From Scopulibacillus_A cellulosilyticus (GTDB lineage: Bacteria; Bacillota; Bacilli; Bacillales; Sporolactobacillaceae), in the NCBI RefSeq assembly GCF_042665295.1, contig NZ_JBHTCO010000011.1:1-64000 (forward strand): 64,000 nt of DNA. The letters are read 5' to 3'. A model generated the notes under the pieces. It made no database searches, was not told the DNA's origin, and worked only from the letters and a program-made list of their open reading frames with translations. The stretch's first letter is position 1. Each line of letters starts with the position of its first letter. A program made the position numbers and the translations under genes. Below, piece after piece: positions 35,737 through 44,837 of the stretch.

Positions 35737-35766
35737 GTTCAAAAAGGAGGACAAGTCTTTTTGGAC
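35737..35766. repeat. Short copy of the dispersed repeat
   Basis: GTTCAAAAAGGAGGACAAG then TCTTTTTGGAC. The right end is one base off (GGAC for GAAC). It lies 24 bases upstream of the secD start, and its AAGGAGGA could be mistaken for the gene's ribosome-binding site. Confidence 0.75.
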
Positions 35767-35790
35767 GACATCTGGAAAGGAGAAAAGTGC

Positions 35791-37089
35791 ATGGTCAAAA
35801 AGGGAAGGATTGTCTCCTTTTTTCTTATAGTCATTATATTGGCCATTATTATAGGTTTTACTTTTAAGCCTATCATACATAATTTAAAGCTCGGCCTTGA
35901 TTTAAAGGGAGGCTTTGAAGTCCTTTATCAAGTTGAACCTCTTAAAAAAGGGGAGAAAATAACTAATAAAACAATGCAAAGTGCGGTTGCAGCGATTAAT
36001 AAAAGGGTTGACGCCCTGGGGGTCAGCGAACCGGAAATTTCAATTCAGAACGGGCACCGCATTGATGTTCAGCTGCCCGGCGTAAAAGATCAGGCGAAGG
36101 CAAGAAAGCTGTTATCAACAACAGCAAACTTAAGCTTCCGGGATGTTAATGACAAACTTATGCTTGATGGTTCAGATTTAGCACCGGGAAAGGCAAAAGT
36201 TGCCTTTGATCAAATGAACAAACCAATTGTTACATTGCAATTGAAAGATGCAGATAAGTTCGGAAAAATAACGAAAAAGTTATCGAAATTACCGCCACCA
36301 AACAATAAATTGGTTATTTGGCTTGATTATCAAAAAGGCGATTCTTATAAAAAAGAAGTTACTAAAAAGCATCCGAAATTTATCTCAGATCCTGCAGTAA
36401 ATCAAGAGTTGGATACTAACAATGTAGAAATTACCGGCGACTTTACGATGAACCGTGCCAATACATTGGCGGAGCTCCTTAATGCCGGCGCTCTTCCTGT
36501 TAAGATGAAGGAAATCTATTCAACATCAGTTGGTGCGCAATTTGGTCAGCATTCTATGTCAGAGACTGTTTTTGCAGGAGCCATCGGTGTCGCAGCGATT
36601 TTCTTATTTATGCTTTTATTCTACCGTTTTGGCGGATTCATCGCTGTCGTATCACTTTGTGTTTATATCTATTTAACTCTCGCAGTCTTTATCGGCTTGC
36701 AGGCTGTTCTTACATTGCAAGGTATAGCTGCTTTAATTCTCGGGGTCGGTATGGCGGTTGACGCCAATGTCATTACTCTTGAAAGAATAAAAGATGAACT
36801 CCGGTCAGGGAAAACAGTATTATCGGCCTACCGGGCAGGTAACAGGCGATCATTTTGGACAATCTTTGATGCCAATATCACAACGATTATCGCTGCAGCA
36901 GTTATGTTCGTTTTAGGTCAAAGTGAAGTTAAGGGATTTGCAATTATGCTGATTGTAAGTATTCTTGTCAGCTTTATTACTTCCGTATATGGATCGCGAT
37001 TATTCCTTAGCCTTTGGGTCAGGAGTAAGGCTTTAAATAATAAACCGGGATTATTTGGTGTGAAAAAGGGTGATATTAGTGATCTTTAA
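35791..37089 (+). CDS. secD: Protein-export membrane protein SecD
   Basis: The product is 432 aa: one N-terminal helix, DLKGGFEVLYQV (D1), a large extracytoplasmic domain and five further helices with GIAALILGVGMAVDANVI. With SecF it uses proton movement to finish protein export. In B. subtilis secD and secF are one gene; here they are two with a short overlap. ATG 35791 follows GGAAAGGAGA; the longer open frame is upstream repeat. Confidence 0.97.
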   Translation: MVKKGRIVSFFLIVIILAIIIGFTFKPIIHNLKLGLDLKGGFEVLYQVEPLKKGEKITNKTMQSAVAAINKRVDALGVSEPEISIQNGHRIDVQLPGVKDQAKARKLLSTTANLSFRDVNDKLMLDGSDLAPGKAKVAFDQMNKPIVTLQLKDADKFGKITKKLSKLPPPNNKLVIWLDYQKGDSYKKEVTKKHPKFISDPAVNQELDTNNVEITGDFTMNRANTLAELLNAGALPVKMKEIYSTSVGAQFGQHSMSETVFAGAIGVAAIFLFMLLFYRFGGFIAVVSLCVYIYLTLAVFIGLQAVLTLQGIAALILGVGMAVDANVITLERIKDELRSGKTVLSAYRAGNRRSFWTIFDANITTIIAAAVMFVLGQSEVKGFAIMLIVSILVSFITSVYGSRLFLSLWVRSKALNNKPGLFGVKKGDISDL

Positions 37090-37996
37090 AAACTTTGATT
37101 TTATCAAACACCGCAACAAGTTCTTTATCCTTTCGATCGCTATTGTCATCATTGGCATCATCAGCTTATTTTTATTTCGCTTAAATTTAGGCATTGACTT
37201 TTCCAGTGGCACTCGCGTCGATATTATGGGGAAAGAGCCGCTTTCTATTAATCAGATTGACCAAAAGTTTAAAGAATTAGGATTTAATCCGGAACGTCCA
37301 GTATTATCCGGGAATAAGCATAATATCGCGACGGTAAGGATTAATAAGAATTTAAATCAGGATCAAGTTGCCAAGATTAAACAAGCTTTTAAAAATGAAT
37401 TGGGCGTTGATCCAAATGTCAGTACAGTATCGCCGCAAGTCGGCCGTGATTTGGCCAAAAACGCTTTTTGGGCGGTTGCTATCGCTTCTATTATCATGAT
37501 TATTTATATTACGATCCGATTTGAATTTTTGCAGGGGATCGCGGCAATCATCGCTTTACTTCACGATGCTTTTTTCATCGTCACTATATTCAGCTTGTTC
37601 CATCTTGAAGTAAACATTGAGTTCATTGCAGCTGTCTTAACAATTATCGGATATTCAATTAATGATACGATTGTTACTTTTGACCGGATTAGAGAAAATA
37701 TTAAGCTGTCTGAGAAAAAACCGACAACTTTTAAGGAATATGGGGAAATTGTCAATAGAAGTATCCGGCAAACCTTAGTCCGATCTATCAATACAGTTTT
37801 AACAGTTTTGCTGCCGGTTATTGCACTTTTGATATTTGGAAGTGAATCAATCAGGAACTTTACCATTGCTTTGTTTGTTGGTTTAATTGCCGGGGTGTAT
37901 TCTTCCATTTTTATTGCATCCCCGCTATGGGCTGTTTGGAAATCCGGTTATATAAAAAGAAAGAAAAAAAAGAAAGCCGCCCAGCCGCAAACATAA
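37079..37996 (+). CDS. secF: Protein-export membrane protein SecF
   Basis: The product is 305 aa: first helix, LGIDFSSGTRVDI, extracytoplasmic loop, then five helices with EVNIEFIAAVLTIIGYSINDTIVTFDRI in part. GTG 37079 is 8 bases after AAAAAGGG and lies inside the end of secD, so both are translated from one message. Confidence 0.96.
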   Translation: MIFKNFDFIKHRNKFFILSIAIVIIGIISLFLFRLNLGIDFSSGTRVDIMGKEPLSINQIDQKFKELGFNPERPVLSGNKHNIATVRINKNLNQDQVAKIKQAFKNELGVDPNVSTVSPQVGRDLAKNAFWAVAIASIIMIIYITIRFEFLQGIAAIIALLHDAFFIVTIFSLFHLEVNIEFIAAVLTIIGYSINDTIVTFDRIRENIKLSEKKPTTFKEYGEIVNRSIRQTLVRSINTVLTVLLPVIALLIFGSESIRNFTIALFVGLIAGVYSSIFIASPLWAVWKSGYIKRKKKKKAAQPQT

Positions 37997-38009
37997 TAAA
38001 ATAGTCAGA

Positions 38010-38052
38010 AAGGGTGTTAAGGGGGAAATCCTCTTCTTAACGCCCTTTTTTA
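38010..38052 (+). terminator. Terminator of secD-secF
   Basis: AGGGTGTTAAG pairs with CTTAACGCCCT, followed by six T. Confidence 0.85.
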
Positions 38053-38061
38053 TTAGGGGAT

Positions 38062-38220
38062 GTTCAAAAAGTTTGGGAAAGAGTAACGTTAAGTTGTAGA
38101 TGTATGGTAGTGCTCCTGCGCCGACGCTTATTCTAGGTAGTGTTTCCAACTTCTCGTCGCAAATCTGCTGGGAAGCATATTCAAGCAGTTGCTTGGCTCT
38201 TTTTGTCCTCCTTTTTGAAT
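38062..38220 (-). repeat. Long copy of the dispersed repeat, reverse orientation
   Basis: Starts GTTCAAAAAGTTTGGGAAA and ends GTCCTCCTTTTTGAA(T). On the minus strand it reads GAGGACAAAAAGAGCC, then TTTGCGACGAGAAGTTGGAAAC, then GCGTCGGCGCAGGAGCAC, the same core as at 44.4 kb. It sits between the secF terminator and yrvD. Confidence 0.88.
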
Positions 38221-38262
38221 ACAAATTAATAAGATAAATTTAAAAAAGGTGAGGTGAAGAAA

Positions 38263-38589
38263 ATGAAGGCACATGCAGGCATTATTCTAGCACTTATATT
38301 TGTTTTAATTATAGCCATATTCTCAGTTGTTAATGTTGATTCCGTTACCGTTAACTTTTTATTTGCTAAAGCGGAATGGCCGCTTATTCTAGTTATTATC
38401 GTCTCTGTACTCATGGGTGCGCTTATTGTAGGGTCTATTGGTTATGTTAGAATTTTTAAATTGCAAAGAGAGTTAAATAAGGCTAATTCAGAATTGGAGA
38501 AATATCGCGGAGAAGGAGCTGCTTTAAGAAGACAGCTCGTTGGCGAAGAGGATGAGAACCTTGATGAAAAGCAGCCTCCTCATGTATAA
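38263..38589 (+). CDS. yrvD: LapA-domain membrane protein YrvD
   Basis: The product, 108 aa, has two membrane helices (about 5-24 and 42-62) and a coiled-coil tail (LQRELNKANSELEKYRGEG). The LapA domain family (DUF1049) is involved in membrane or envelope assembly in other bacteria. Position ahead of recJ is as in B. subtilis. ATG 38263 follows AAGGTGAGG; GTG 38254 is less likely. Confidence 0.85.
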   Translation: MKAHAGIILALIFVLIIAIFSVVNVDSVTVNFLFAKAEWPLILVIIVSVLMGALIVGSIGYVRIFKLQRELNKANSELEKYRGEGAALRRQLVGEEDENLDEKQPPHV

Positions 38590-38612
38590 TTGTTTCGTTA
38601 AGAGGTGTTTAT

Positions 38613-40982
38613 ATGCTTAAGCCAACGACACGATGGCATGTTAAAACAGTTGATGAACAACAGGCAATTCAGCTTGCCGAATCGTTAAATGTTTCACCAT
38701 TTATCGGAAAACTGCTTTTAGGCCGCGGCATAGCTGAGACGGCACAGGCAGAAACTTTTATAAATAAAGATGAACAAGCCTTTTATGATCCATTTTTAAT
38801 GGATGGTATGAAAGAAGCAGTTGACCGTATTCATAAGGCGATAAATGATCATGAAAGTATTTTAGTTTTTGGTGACTACGATGCTGACGGCGTTAGTTCG
38901 ACCTCTCTTCTTGTAAGAGCATTGCGGGAGTTAGGGGCTGACGCCTCTTTTTATGTTCCTAATCGTTTTACTGAAGGGTACGGCCCCAATATACCAGCGT
39001 TAGAAAAAGCAAAAGAACAGGGCATCGGGCTTGTTATTACTGTAGATACCGGTATCGCGGCTGTTGAAGCAGCGAGACGGGCAAAAGAACTGGAACTGGA
39101 TTATATTGTGACAGACCACCATGAGCCTCCTCCTGAGCTTCCAGAGGCATATTGTATCATCAATCCTAAGAAGCCCGGCTGTCCTTATCCCTTTAAATCA
39201 TTGGCAGGCGCAGGTGTTGCTTACAAACTTGCTCATGCATTAACAGGTGAGCAGCCAAGTGATTTACTGGCGTTAGCTGCTATCGGCACTATCAGTGACC
39301 TTGTTCCGTTAGTTGATGAGAATAGGCTTATTGCGTCAAAAGGATTGGATATCATTAATCAAGGGTCATTTATTGGAATTGAAGCTCTCTTATCTGTCAG
39401 CAGCATTGAAAGACCCGTTGACAGCGAACATATTGGTTTTGGTATCGGTCCACGCTTAAATGCTGCCGGGAGGATGGATCATGCGGGTCCTGCTGTTGAT
39501 TTGATGTTAACCAATGATCCTGCCTCAGCTAATCAGCTCGCCCTTGATTTAGATAATCTCAATCAAGAGAGAAAGTCAGTTGTTGATCAAATGACAAGAC
39601 AAGCTTTGAAACAGGCAGAAAAACAGTATGATAAAGGACAAAAGTTTTTCGTCATTGCCGGTGAAAATTGGCATGAAGGTGTTATCGGCATTGTAGCCTC
39701 CAGAGTTGTTGAAAAGTTTTATCGGCCAACCATTGTATTCTCAATTAACCCTGAAACAGGTCTTGCCAAAGGTTCGGCAAGAAGTATCGAAGGGTTCGAT
39801 ATTTTCCAGGCATTATCCGGTTCAAGGGATATATTGCCGCATTTTGGCGGACATCCAATGGCGGCGGGAATGACCGTGGCATCGGAAAATTTATATCTTT
39901 TGTCAAGCAGGCTGAATAAATATAGTGATGTCATGCTAACAGAGGATATTTTGACACCGTTGACGACGGTTGACTGTGAATGCAATGTGCAAGATATTAC
40001 CATTGATGTCATTCAAGAGTTAAATATACTGGCACCATTTGGCGTAGAAAATCCTAAACCAAAATTCGCAATTAAAAATGCTCACATCTCAGGATTAAGA
40101 AAAATCGGCAAGAACCAAAACCATCTGAAATTAGCATTTACAGACAATGAGTCGTCCTTGGACGGCATAGGATTTTACCTTGGTGACAAGTATGATCAGA
40201 TGACACCGGACGTTCAAGTATCTGCTGTCGGTCAGTTATCTGTTAACGAATGGAATGGTTTTAGAAAGCCGCAAATGTTAGTTGAGGATATCAAGGTTGA
40301 TGAATGGCAGTTATTTGATTTACGTAATGAGCAAAAAATACAAGAACGGTTAACGAAGATTCCAAAAGAAAAAAGGCTGATGATCGCTTTTCATAAACAG
40401 ACGATTGAGCAATTGGAATTGAATCAACTAGAGGATGAGATTTATTCCTTTGATGACATAGATTCAGAGGCGCTTAAAAGGGAATACTTAGTTTTATTAG
40501 ATTTACCGAATGACAGGCAGCAACTTAAATCTCTTTTACAAAAGAGAGATTTCCCTGAACGGATTTATGTAATATTCCATCATACTGAGGAACACTTTTT
40601 TTCTGAATTTCCTGCCAGGGATCATTTTAAATGGTTATATGCGTTTATTTTAAAGCAAGGCTCCTTAAACTTTTCGAAGATGGCAAGCAGTATTGCCCGT
40701 TATAAAGGTTGGCAGAAGGAGACCGTCTATTTCATGGCAAAGGTGTTTTTTGATTTAGGTTTTGTTAAAATAGACAATGGTGTTATGACTGTAAACCCGG
40801 CTCCGGAGAAAAAGCCTTTAACAGAATCCCGTATTTATCAACAAAGGCGGGAGCAAATGGAGCTTGAAGATATATTTTGTTATTCCTCCTATCAATCGTT
40901 AAAAGATTGGTTTAATCAGCGGCGATTAGAAAGGAGCAGCATAGAGGAGGCTGCAAGCAGTGAATTACAAGGACTATATTGA
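38613..40982 (+). CDS. recJ: Single-strand-specific exonuclease RecJ
   Basis: The product is 789 aa, longer than E. coli RecJ, as is normal in Bacillota. DHH motifs are intact (DYDADGVSS near 91, VTDHHEPP near 165), then DHHA1 with GGHPMAAGMT, and a long C-terminal domain special to Gram-positives. It overlaps apt by 23 bases. Confidence 0.97.
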   Translation: MLKPTTRWHVKTVDEQQAIQLAESLNVSPFIGKLLLGRGIAETAQAETFINKDEQAFYDPFLMDGMKEAVDRIHKAINDHESILVFGDYDADGVSSTSLLVRALRELGADASFYVPNRFTEGYGPNIPALEKAKEQGIGLVITVDTGIAAVEAARRAKELELDYIVTDHHEPPPELPEAYCIINPKKPGCPYPFKSLAGAGVAYKLAHALTGEQPSDLLALAAIGTISDLVPLVDENRLIASKGLDIINQGSFIGIEALLSVSSIERPVDSEHIGFGIGPRLNAAGRMDHAGPAVDLMLTNDPASANQLALDLDNLNQERKSVVDQMTRQALKQAEKQYDKGQKFFVIAGENWHEGVIGIVASRVVEKFYRPTIVFSINPETGLAKGSARSIEGFDIFQALSGSRDILPHFGGHPMAAGMTVASENLYLLSSRLNKYSDVMLTEDILTPLTTVDCECNVQDITIDVIQELNILAPFGVENPKPKFAIKNAHISGLRKIGKNQNHLKLAFTDNESSLDGIGFYLGDKYDQMTPDVQVSAVGQLSVNEWNGFRKPQMLVEDIKVDEWQLFDLRNEQKIQERLTKIPKEKRLMIAFHKQTIEQLELNQLEDEIYSFDDIDSEALKREYLVLLDLPNDRQQLKSLLQKRDFPERIYVIFHHTEEHFFSEFPARDHFKWLYAFILKQGSLNFSKMASSIARYKGWQKETVYFMAKVFFDLGFVKIDNGVMTVNPAPEKKPLTESRIYQQRREQMELEDIFCYSSYQSLKDWFNQRRLERSSIEEAASSELQGLY

Positions 40983-41472
40983 AATCGTGAAAGACTTTCC
41001 AAATGAAGGGATTGTTTTTAAAGATATTACTCCGCTAATGGCTGACGGAGATGCTTACCGGGCAGCGGTAAATGATATTACCGCATACGCCAAAGAGAAA
41101 CACGCCGACGTGATTGTCGGTCCCGAAGCAAGAGGGTTTGTTGTAGGATGTCCCGTTGCGTATTCTTTAGGCCTTGGATTTGTACCTGTAAGAAAAGAGG
41201 GTAAGCTGCCTCGGGAAGTTGTTAAGGTAAATTACGGCAAAGAATATGGGAAGGATGCGCTAACTTTACATAAGGACGCCATACAACCCGGTCAAAAAGT
41301 TATTATTACAGACGACCTTCTGGCCACAGGCGGCACAATCAAGGCAACCATTGATTTAGTTGAGCAGCTTGGAGGCGTTGTCGCAGGGCTTGCTTTTATG
41401 ATTGAATTAACTCAGTTAAAAGGTAGAGAAAAGCTTGACAACTATGATATATTTACATTAATGCAATATTAA
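40960..41472 (+). CDS. apt: Adenine phosphoribosyltransferase
   Basis: Apt makes AMP from adenine and PRPP. The product, 170 aa, starts with GTG 40960 inside the end of recJ, after GAGGAGG. The PRPP loop VIITDDLLATGGT and the early GPEARGFV are intact. Confidence 0.98.
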   Translation: MNYKDYIEIVKDFPNEGIVFKDITPLMADGDAYRAAVNDITAYAKEKHADVIVGPEARGFVVGCPVAYSLGLGFVPVRKEGKLPREVVKVNYGKEYGKDALTLHKDAIQPGQKVIITDDLLATGGTIKATIDLVEQLGGVVAGLAFMIELTQLKGREKLDNYDIFTLMQY

Positions 41473-41547
41473 AATGAGAGTGCTCGGGAAGGGCGCTCTT
41501 TGTTTATAAAGTTAAGCAGCGGTAAATTTTTAAAGGTGATGGATTAT

Positions 41548-43722
41548 ATGACGATTGATGAATTATTGGATAAGGCATCATCCTACCTTAACCAAGAACA
41601 AGTAGATAAAATAAAACAAGCCTATGATTATGCTGAACAGGCGCATGATGGCCAATTCCGCAAGTCGGGAGAGCCATATATTATTCATCCTGTTGAGGTT
41701 ACCAGCATATTAGTTGATTTGGAAATGGATCCAACAACAATAATTGCCGGATTACTGCATGATGTTGTTGAGGATACCCCGGTCACCCTTGAAGATATCA
41801 AAGAAACGTTTGGTGAAGAAGTGGCGCTTCTTGTTGACGGTGTGACCAAGTTGAGAAACTTTGAATTTACATCAAAGGAAGACCAGCAAGCTGAAAATCA
41901 CCGGAAAATGTTTGTTGCAATGGCAAGAGATTTACGATGTGTATTGATTAAGTTAGCCGACCGGCTTCATAATATGAGAACGTTAAAATATATGTCAAAA
42001 GAAAAGCAGCTGCAAAAAGCAAATGAGACCTTGGAAATCTTTGCACCGCTTGCTAACCGTTTAGGTATTTCAACAATAAAGTGGGAATTAGAAGATATTG
42101 CATTACGTTATCTTAACCCGCAGCAATATTACCGTATTGTTAATTTAATGAAACGGAAGCGTCAAGAGCGTGAAGATTATATTGCTGAAGTCATTGATGA
42201 TATAGAAGATCGGGTTGAAGAAGTTCATATTGACGCAGAAATCTCTGGAAGACCTAAGCATATTTATAGTATTTATCGAAAAATGGTTCATCAAAATAAG
42301 CAGTTTAACGAGATCTATGATTTGCTTGCTGTCAGAATTCTCGTTAAAAGTATTAAGGATTGCTATGCTGTCCTGGGTATTATTCATACACAATGGAAGC
42401 CGATGCCAGGACGTTTTAAAGATTATATTGCTATGCCGAAAGCCAATATGTATCAATCTTTGCATACAACAGTGGTTGGTCCAAAGGGAGATCCATTGGA
42501 AGTACAAATTAGAACTCATGATATGCACAGGGTGGCAGAATATGGGATTGCTGCGCACTGGGCATATAAAGAAGGAAAACCTAAAAATGTCAATAATAAA
42601 TTCGAAGATAAATTGGCATGGTTCCGGGAGATTCTTGAATGGCAGAATGATACAGCAGATGCCAAAGAATTTATGGAATCGCTGAAAGTGGATTTATTCT
42701 CGGATATGGTTTTCGTTTTTACACCAAAAGGCGATGTCATAGAATTGCCTGCCGGATCGGTCCCGATTGATTTTGCGTATCGAATCCATACGGAAATCGG
42801 AAACCAGACTGTCGGTGCTAAAGTTAACGGTAAAATGGTGCCGCTTGACCATAAATTGAAAACGGGTGACATTGTTGAAATGCTCACCTCCAAACATTCA
42901 TACGGTCCAAGCCAGGATTGGTTAAAAATCACGCAAAGCTCTCATGCCAAAAACAAGATTCGCCAATGGTATAAAAGACAGCGCCGAGAAGAAAATGTAA
43001 CCAAAGGCCGTGAACTGATTGAAAAAGAACTGAAAAATCAGGGTTTTGATCTTAAAGAAATTCTTACTCAAGATAACCTTTCAAATGTTGCACAAAAGTA
43101 TAATTTCGCAACAGAGGAAGAAATATACGCAGCAGTCGGTTATAACGGCATTACGGCTAAACAGGTGGTTACGCGGCTGACTGAAAAAGTGCGCAAAAGC
43201 CAAGAGCAAAGTGCGGAAAAAATATTAAATTCATTTCCTGATGTAAAGACTTATACACCAAAAAGACGGACCGAATCAGGTGTGAGGGTAAAGGGTGTTG
43301 ATAATTTATTAATAAGATTATCAAAATGCTGCAATCCTGTGCCGGGAGATGAAATCGTCGGCTATATTACAAAAGGCAGGGGTGTTTCAATACATCGGAA
43401 AGATTGCCCGAATATTAACCATGATCATGATGAAGAACGTTTGCTTGAAGTTGAGTGGGAAGGTTATACTGAAACAACGAAGCAATATAACGTTGATATT
43501 GAAATTACCGGCTTTGACCGCACCGGTTTACTGAATGATGTTCTTCAGGTTATTGCTGAGAGTCATACAATGATGCATGCCGTTTCCGGAAAATCTGATA
43601 AAAATAAAATAGGTATCATTCATATGACCATTGCGATCCGTAATATCAGCCATCTTAAAAAAGTCGTTGACAAAATAAAGAAAATCCCTGATATATACAG
43701 CGTCAGACGCGTCATGCAATGA
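41548..43722 (+). CDS. relA: (p)ppGpp synthetase/hydrolase RelA
   Basis: Bifunctional stringent-response enzyme. The product is 724 aa with an HD hydrolase domain (LLHDVVEDTPVTLED), a synthetase domain (the IYSIYRKM region), TGS (FVFTPKGDVIELPAGSVPIDFAY in part), a zinc-finger-type CCNPVPGD and a C-terminal ACT domain. ATG 41548 follows AAAGGTG by 9 bases; the frame extends upstream to 41500 but that part is unlikely. It shares its transcript with apt. Confidence 0.97.
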   Translation: MTIDELLDKASSYLNQEQVDKIKQAYDYAEQAHDGQFRKSGEPYIIHPVEVTSILVDLEMDPTTIIAGLLHDVVEDTPVTLEDIKETFGEEVALLVDGVTKLRNFEFTSKEDQQAENHRKMFVAMARDLRCVLIKLADRLHNMRTLKYMSKEKQLQKANETLEIFAPLANRLGISTIKWELEDIALRYLNPQQYYRIVNLMKRKRQEREDYIAEVIDDIEDRVEEVHIDAEISGRPKHIYSIYRKMVHQNKQFNEIYDLLAVRILVKSIKDCYAVLGIIHTQWKPMPGRFKDYIAMPKANMYQSLHTTVVGPKGDPLEVQIRTHDMHRVAEYGIAAHWAYKEGKPKNVNNKFEDKLAWFREILEWQNDTADAKEFMESLKVDLFSDMVFVFTPKGDVIELPAGSVPIDFAYRIHTEIGNQTVGAKVNGKMVPLDHKLKTGDIVEMLTSKHSYGPSQDWLKITQSSHAKNKIRQWYKRQRREENVTKGRELIEKELKNQGFDLKEILTQDNLSNVAQKYNFATEEEIYAAVGYNGITAKQVVTRLTEKVRKSQEQSAEKILNSFPDVKTYTPKRRTESGVRVKGVDNLLIRLSKCCNPVPGDEIVGYITKGRGVSIHRKDCPNINHDHDEERLLEVEWEGYTETTKQYNVDIEITGFDRTGLLNDVLQVIAESHTMMHAVSGKSDKNKIGIIHMTIAIRNISHLKKVVDKIKKIPDIYSVRRVMQ

Positions 43723-43725
43723 GCA

Positions 43726-43828
43726 CCGAGCAAAACATCTCGAACTGCTCCGAGTTGCGACGAGAAACGGCACAACTTCTTTGAATATGCGCCGGCGCAG
43801 GAGTACCACCACCACGACCAACCCATAC
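43726..43828 (+). repeat. Core copy of the dispersed repeat, ends missing
   Basis: GAGCACCGAGCAAAACATC, TCGAACTGCTCCGAGTTGCG, ACGAGAAACGGCACAAC and CGGCGCAGGAGTACCACC follow one another. TCTCGAACT and AGTTGCGACGAGA form an internal hairpin. No GTTCAAAAAG arms remain. It lies between relA and dtd, just after the relA stop. Confidence 0.8.
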
Positions 43829-43853
43829 ACCAGAAGCTTTAGGAGAGATTTTT

Positions 43854-44303
43854 ATGAAAGTTGTTGTACAAAGGGCAAAAAATGCTGCTGTTATCGTTGA
43901 TGGAGAAACTGTCGGTCAAATTGATAATGGATTATTATTGCTAGTCGGTATTAAGCATGATGACACCATTGATGATCTTAAATATACGGCTGATAAGATT
44001 GCGGGATTAAGAATTTTTGAAGATCACGAAGAGAAAATGAATTGGTCAGTTCAAGATGTTAAAGGGGATATACTATCAGTATCCCAATTCACTCTGTACG
44101 GCGATGTCAGTAAAGGCAGACGCCCCAATTTTATGGAAGCAGCCAAGCCTGATCAAGCCCAAAAACTATACGATCAATTTAATCATTTGCTAAAAGAGAA
44201 AGGGCTCCGTGTGGAGACAGGACGTTTTGGAGCAATGATGGACGTATCTTTTACAAATGACGGTCCTGTAACGCTGATTGTTGAAAGCAAAAGAAAAAAT
44301 TAA
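43854..44303 (+). CDS. dtd: D-aminoacyl-tRNA deacylase
   Basis: Dtd frees D-amino acids from mischarged tRNAs. The product, 149 aa, has LSVSQFTLYGD, the SQxT signature, and the late GRFGAMMDVSFTNDGPVT. Position after relA is conserved. GGAGAG precedes the ATG. Confidence 0.98.
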   Translation: MKVVVQRAKNAAVIVDGETVGQIDNGLLLLVGIKHDDTIDDLKYTADKIAGLRIFEDHEEKMNWSVQDVKGDILSVSQFTLYGDVSKGRRPNFMEAAKPDQAQKLYDQFNHLLKEKGLRVETGRFGAMMDVSFTNDGPVTLIVESKRKN

Positions 44304-44309
44304 AATCAA

Positions 44310-44544
44310 GTTCAAAAAGGAGGACAAAAAGAGCCGACACTGGTTAAAAACGTCACGTCCATGTGACAACGCCAGTACTAGCACGTCCTGTGCGTCGGAA
44401 GTTCAAGGAAGCGCAGCCTTCGAGCACCGGAGCGACGAGCAAATCTTCTCGAAATAACTTCGAGTTGCGACGAGAAGTTGGCGATGCATCCGTGAATATC
44501 CTGCGGCGCAGGAGCACAACCATTCCTTTCCGGACTTTTTGAAC
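44310..44544 (+). repeat. Longest copy of the dispersed repeat (235 bp)
   Basis: Begins GTTCAAAAAGGAGGAC and ends CGGACTTTTTGAAC. The core reads TTCTCGAAATAACTTCGAG, TTGCGACGAGAAGTTGG and TGCGGCGCAGGAGCACAACC. The first half holds further inverted segments (AAACGTCACGTCCATGTGAC). No frame of useful length lies within it. It is the best candidate for a complete copy. Confidence 0.9.
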
Positions 44545-44599
44545 TTCCTTTTAAAGTTTAATTTTGGCCTCTTTGGGCTATCCTAACCTAAAAGTACGT

Positions 44600-44614
44600 G
44601 TTCAAATTTTGAAC
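44600..44614. repeat. Mini-palindrome of the dispersed repeat
   Basis: GTTCAAATTTTGAAC, a 15-base perfect palindrome around a central T, 25 bases upstream of the next gene. Confidence 0.6.
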
Positions 44615-44639
44615 AGTCTTTAAAAGGAAGGGACAGCCA

Positions 44640-44795
44640 ATGAGAATTAACCGTTCACACTATACGCGGATTTTCCATAAACAAGAAGACCATAAAGAGG
44701 CAGCTTTAATTATGGCATTCAATGACCATGTTCTTGATCCGACTCAACACAGCCGGGAAACTATTTCGGAAATAAAAAGAAAATTTTTTCGTTAA
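44640..44795 (+). CDS. Small protein, 51 aa, in the YrzK position
   Basis: The product is 51 aa, basic and without a membrane segment (MRINRSHYTRIFHKQEDHKE at the start, IKRKFFR at the end). GGAAGGGAC lies 8 bases before ATG 44640. A 51-codon frame with a good ribosome-binding site and no overlap is unlikely to be chance. B. subtilis has a small gene, yrzK, between dtd and hisS; I cannot say whether they are homologous. Confidence 0.65.
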   Translation: MRINRSHYTRIFHKQEDHKEAALIMAFNDHVLDPTQHSRETISEIKRKFFR

Positions 44796-44801
44796 AATCG
44801 G

Positions 44802-44830
44802 TTGACAATATAAATAATTATAAGTAATAT
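44802..44830 (+). promoter_or_regulatory. Promoter of hisS-aspS
   Basis: TTGACA (44802-44807), 17 bases, TAATAT (44825-44830). Confidence 0.8.
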
Positions 44831-44837
44831 ATTGAAA

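Noticed and set aside
43528..43830. Antisense open frames over the relA end and the repeat
   Set aside because: They overlap relA and the repeat core; the shared peptide LVATRSSSRC with 260-400 reflects shared repeat DNA, not a protein family.
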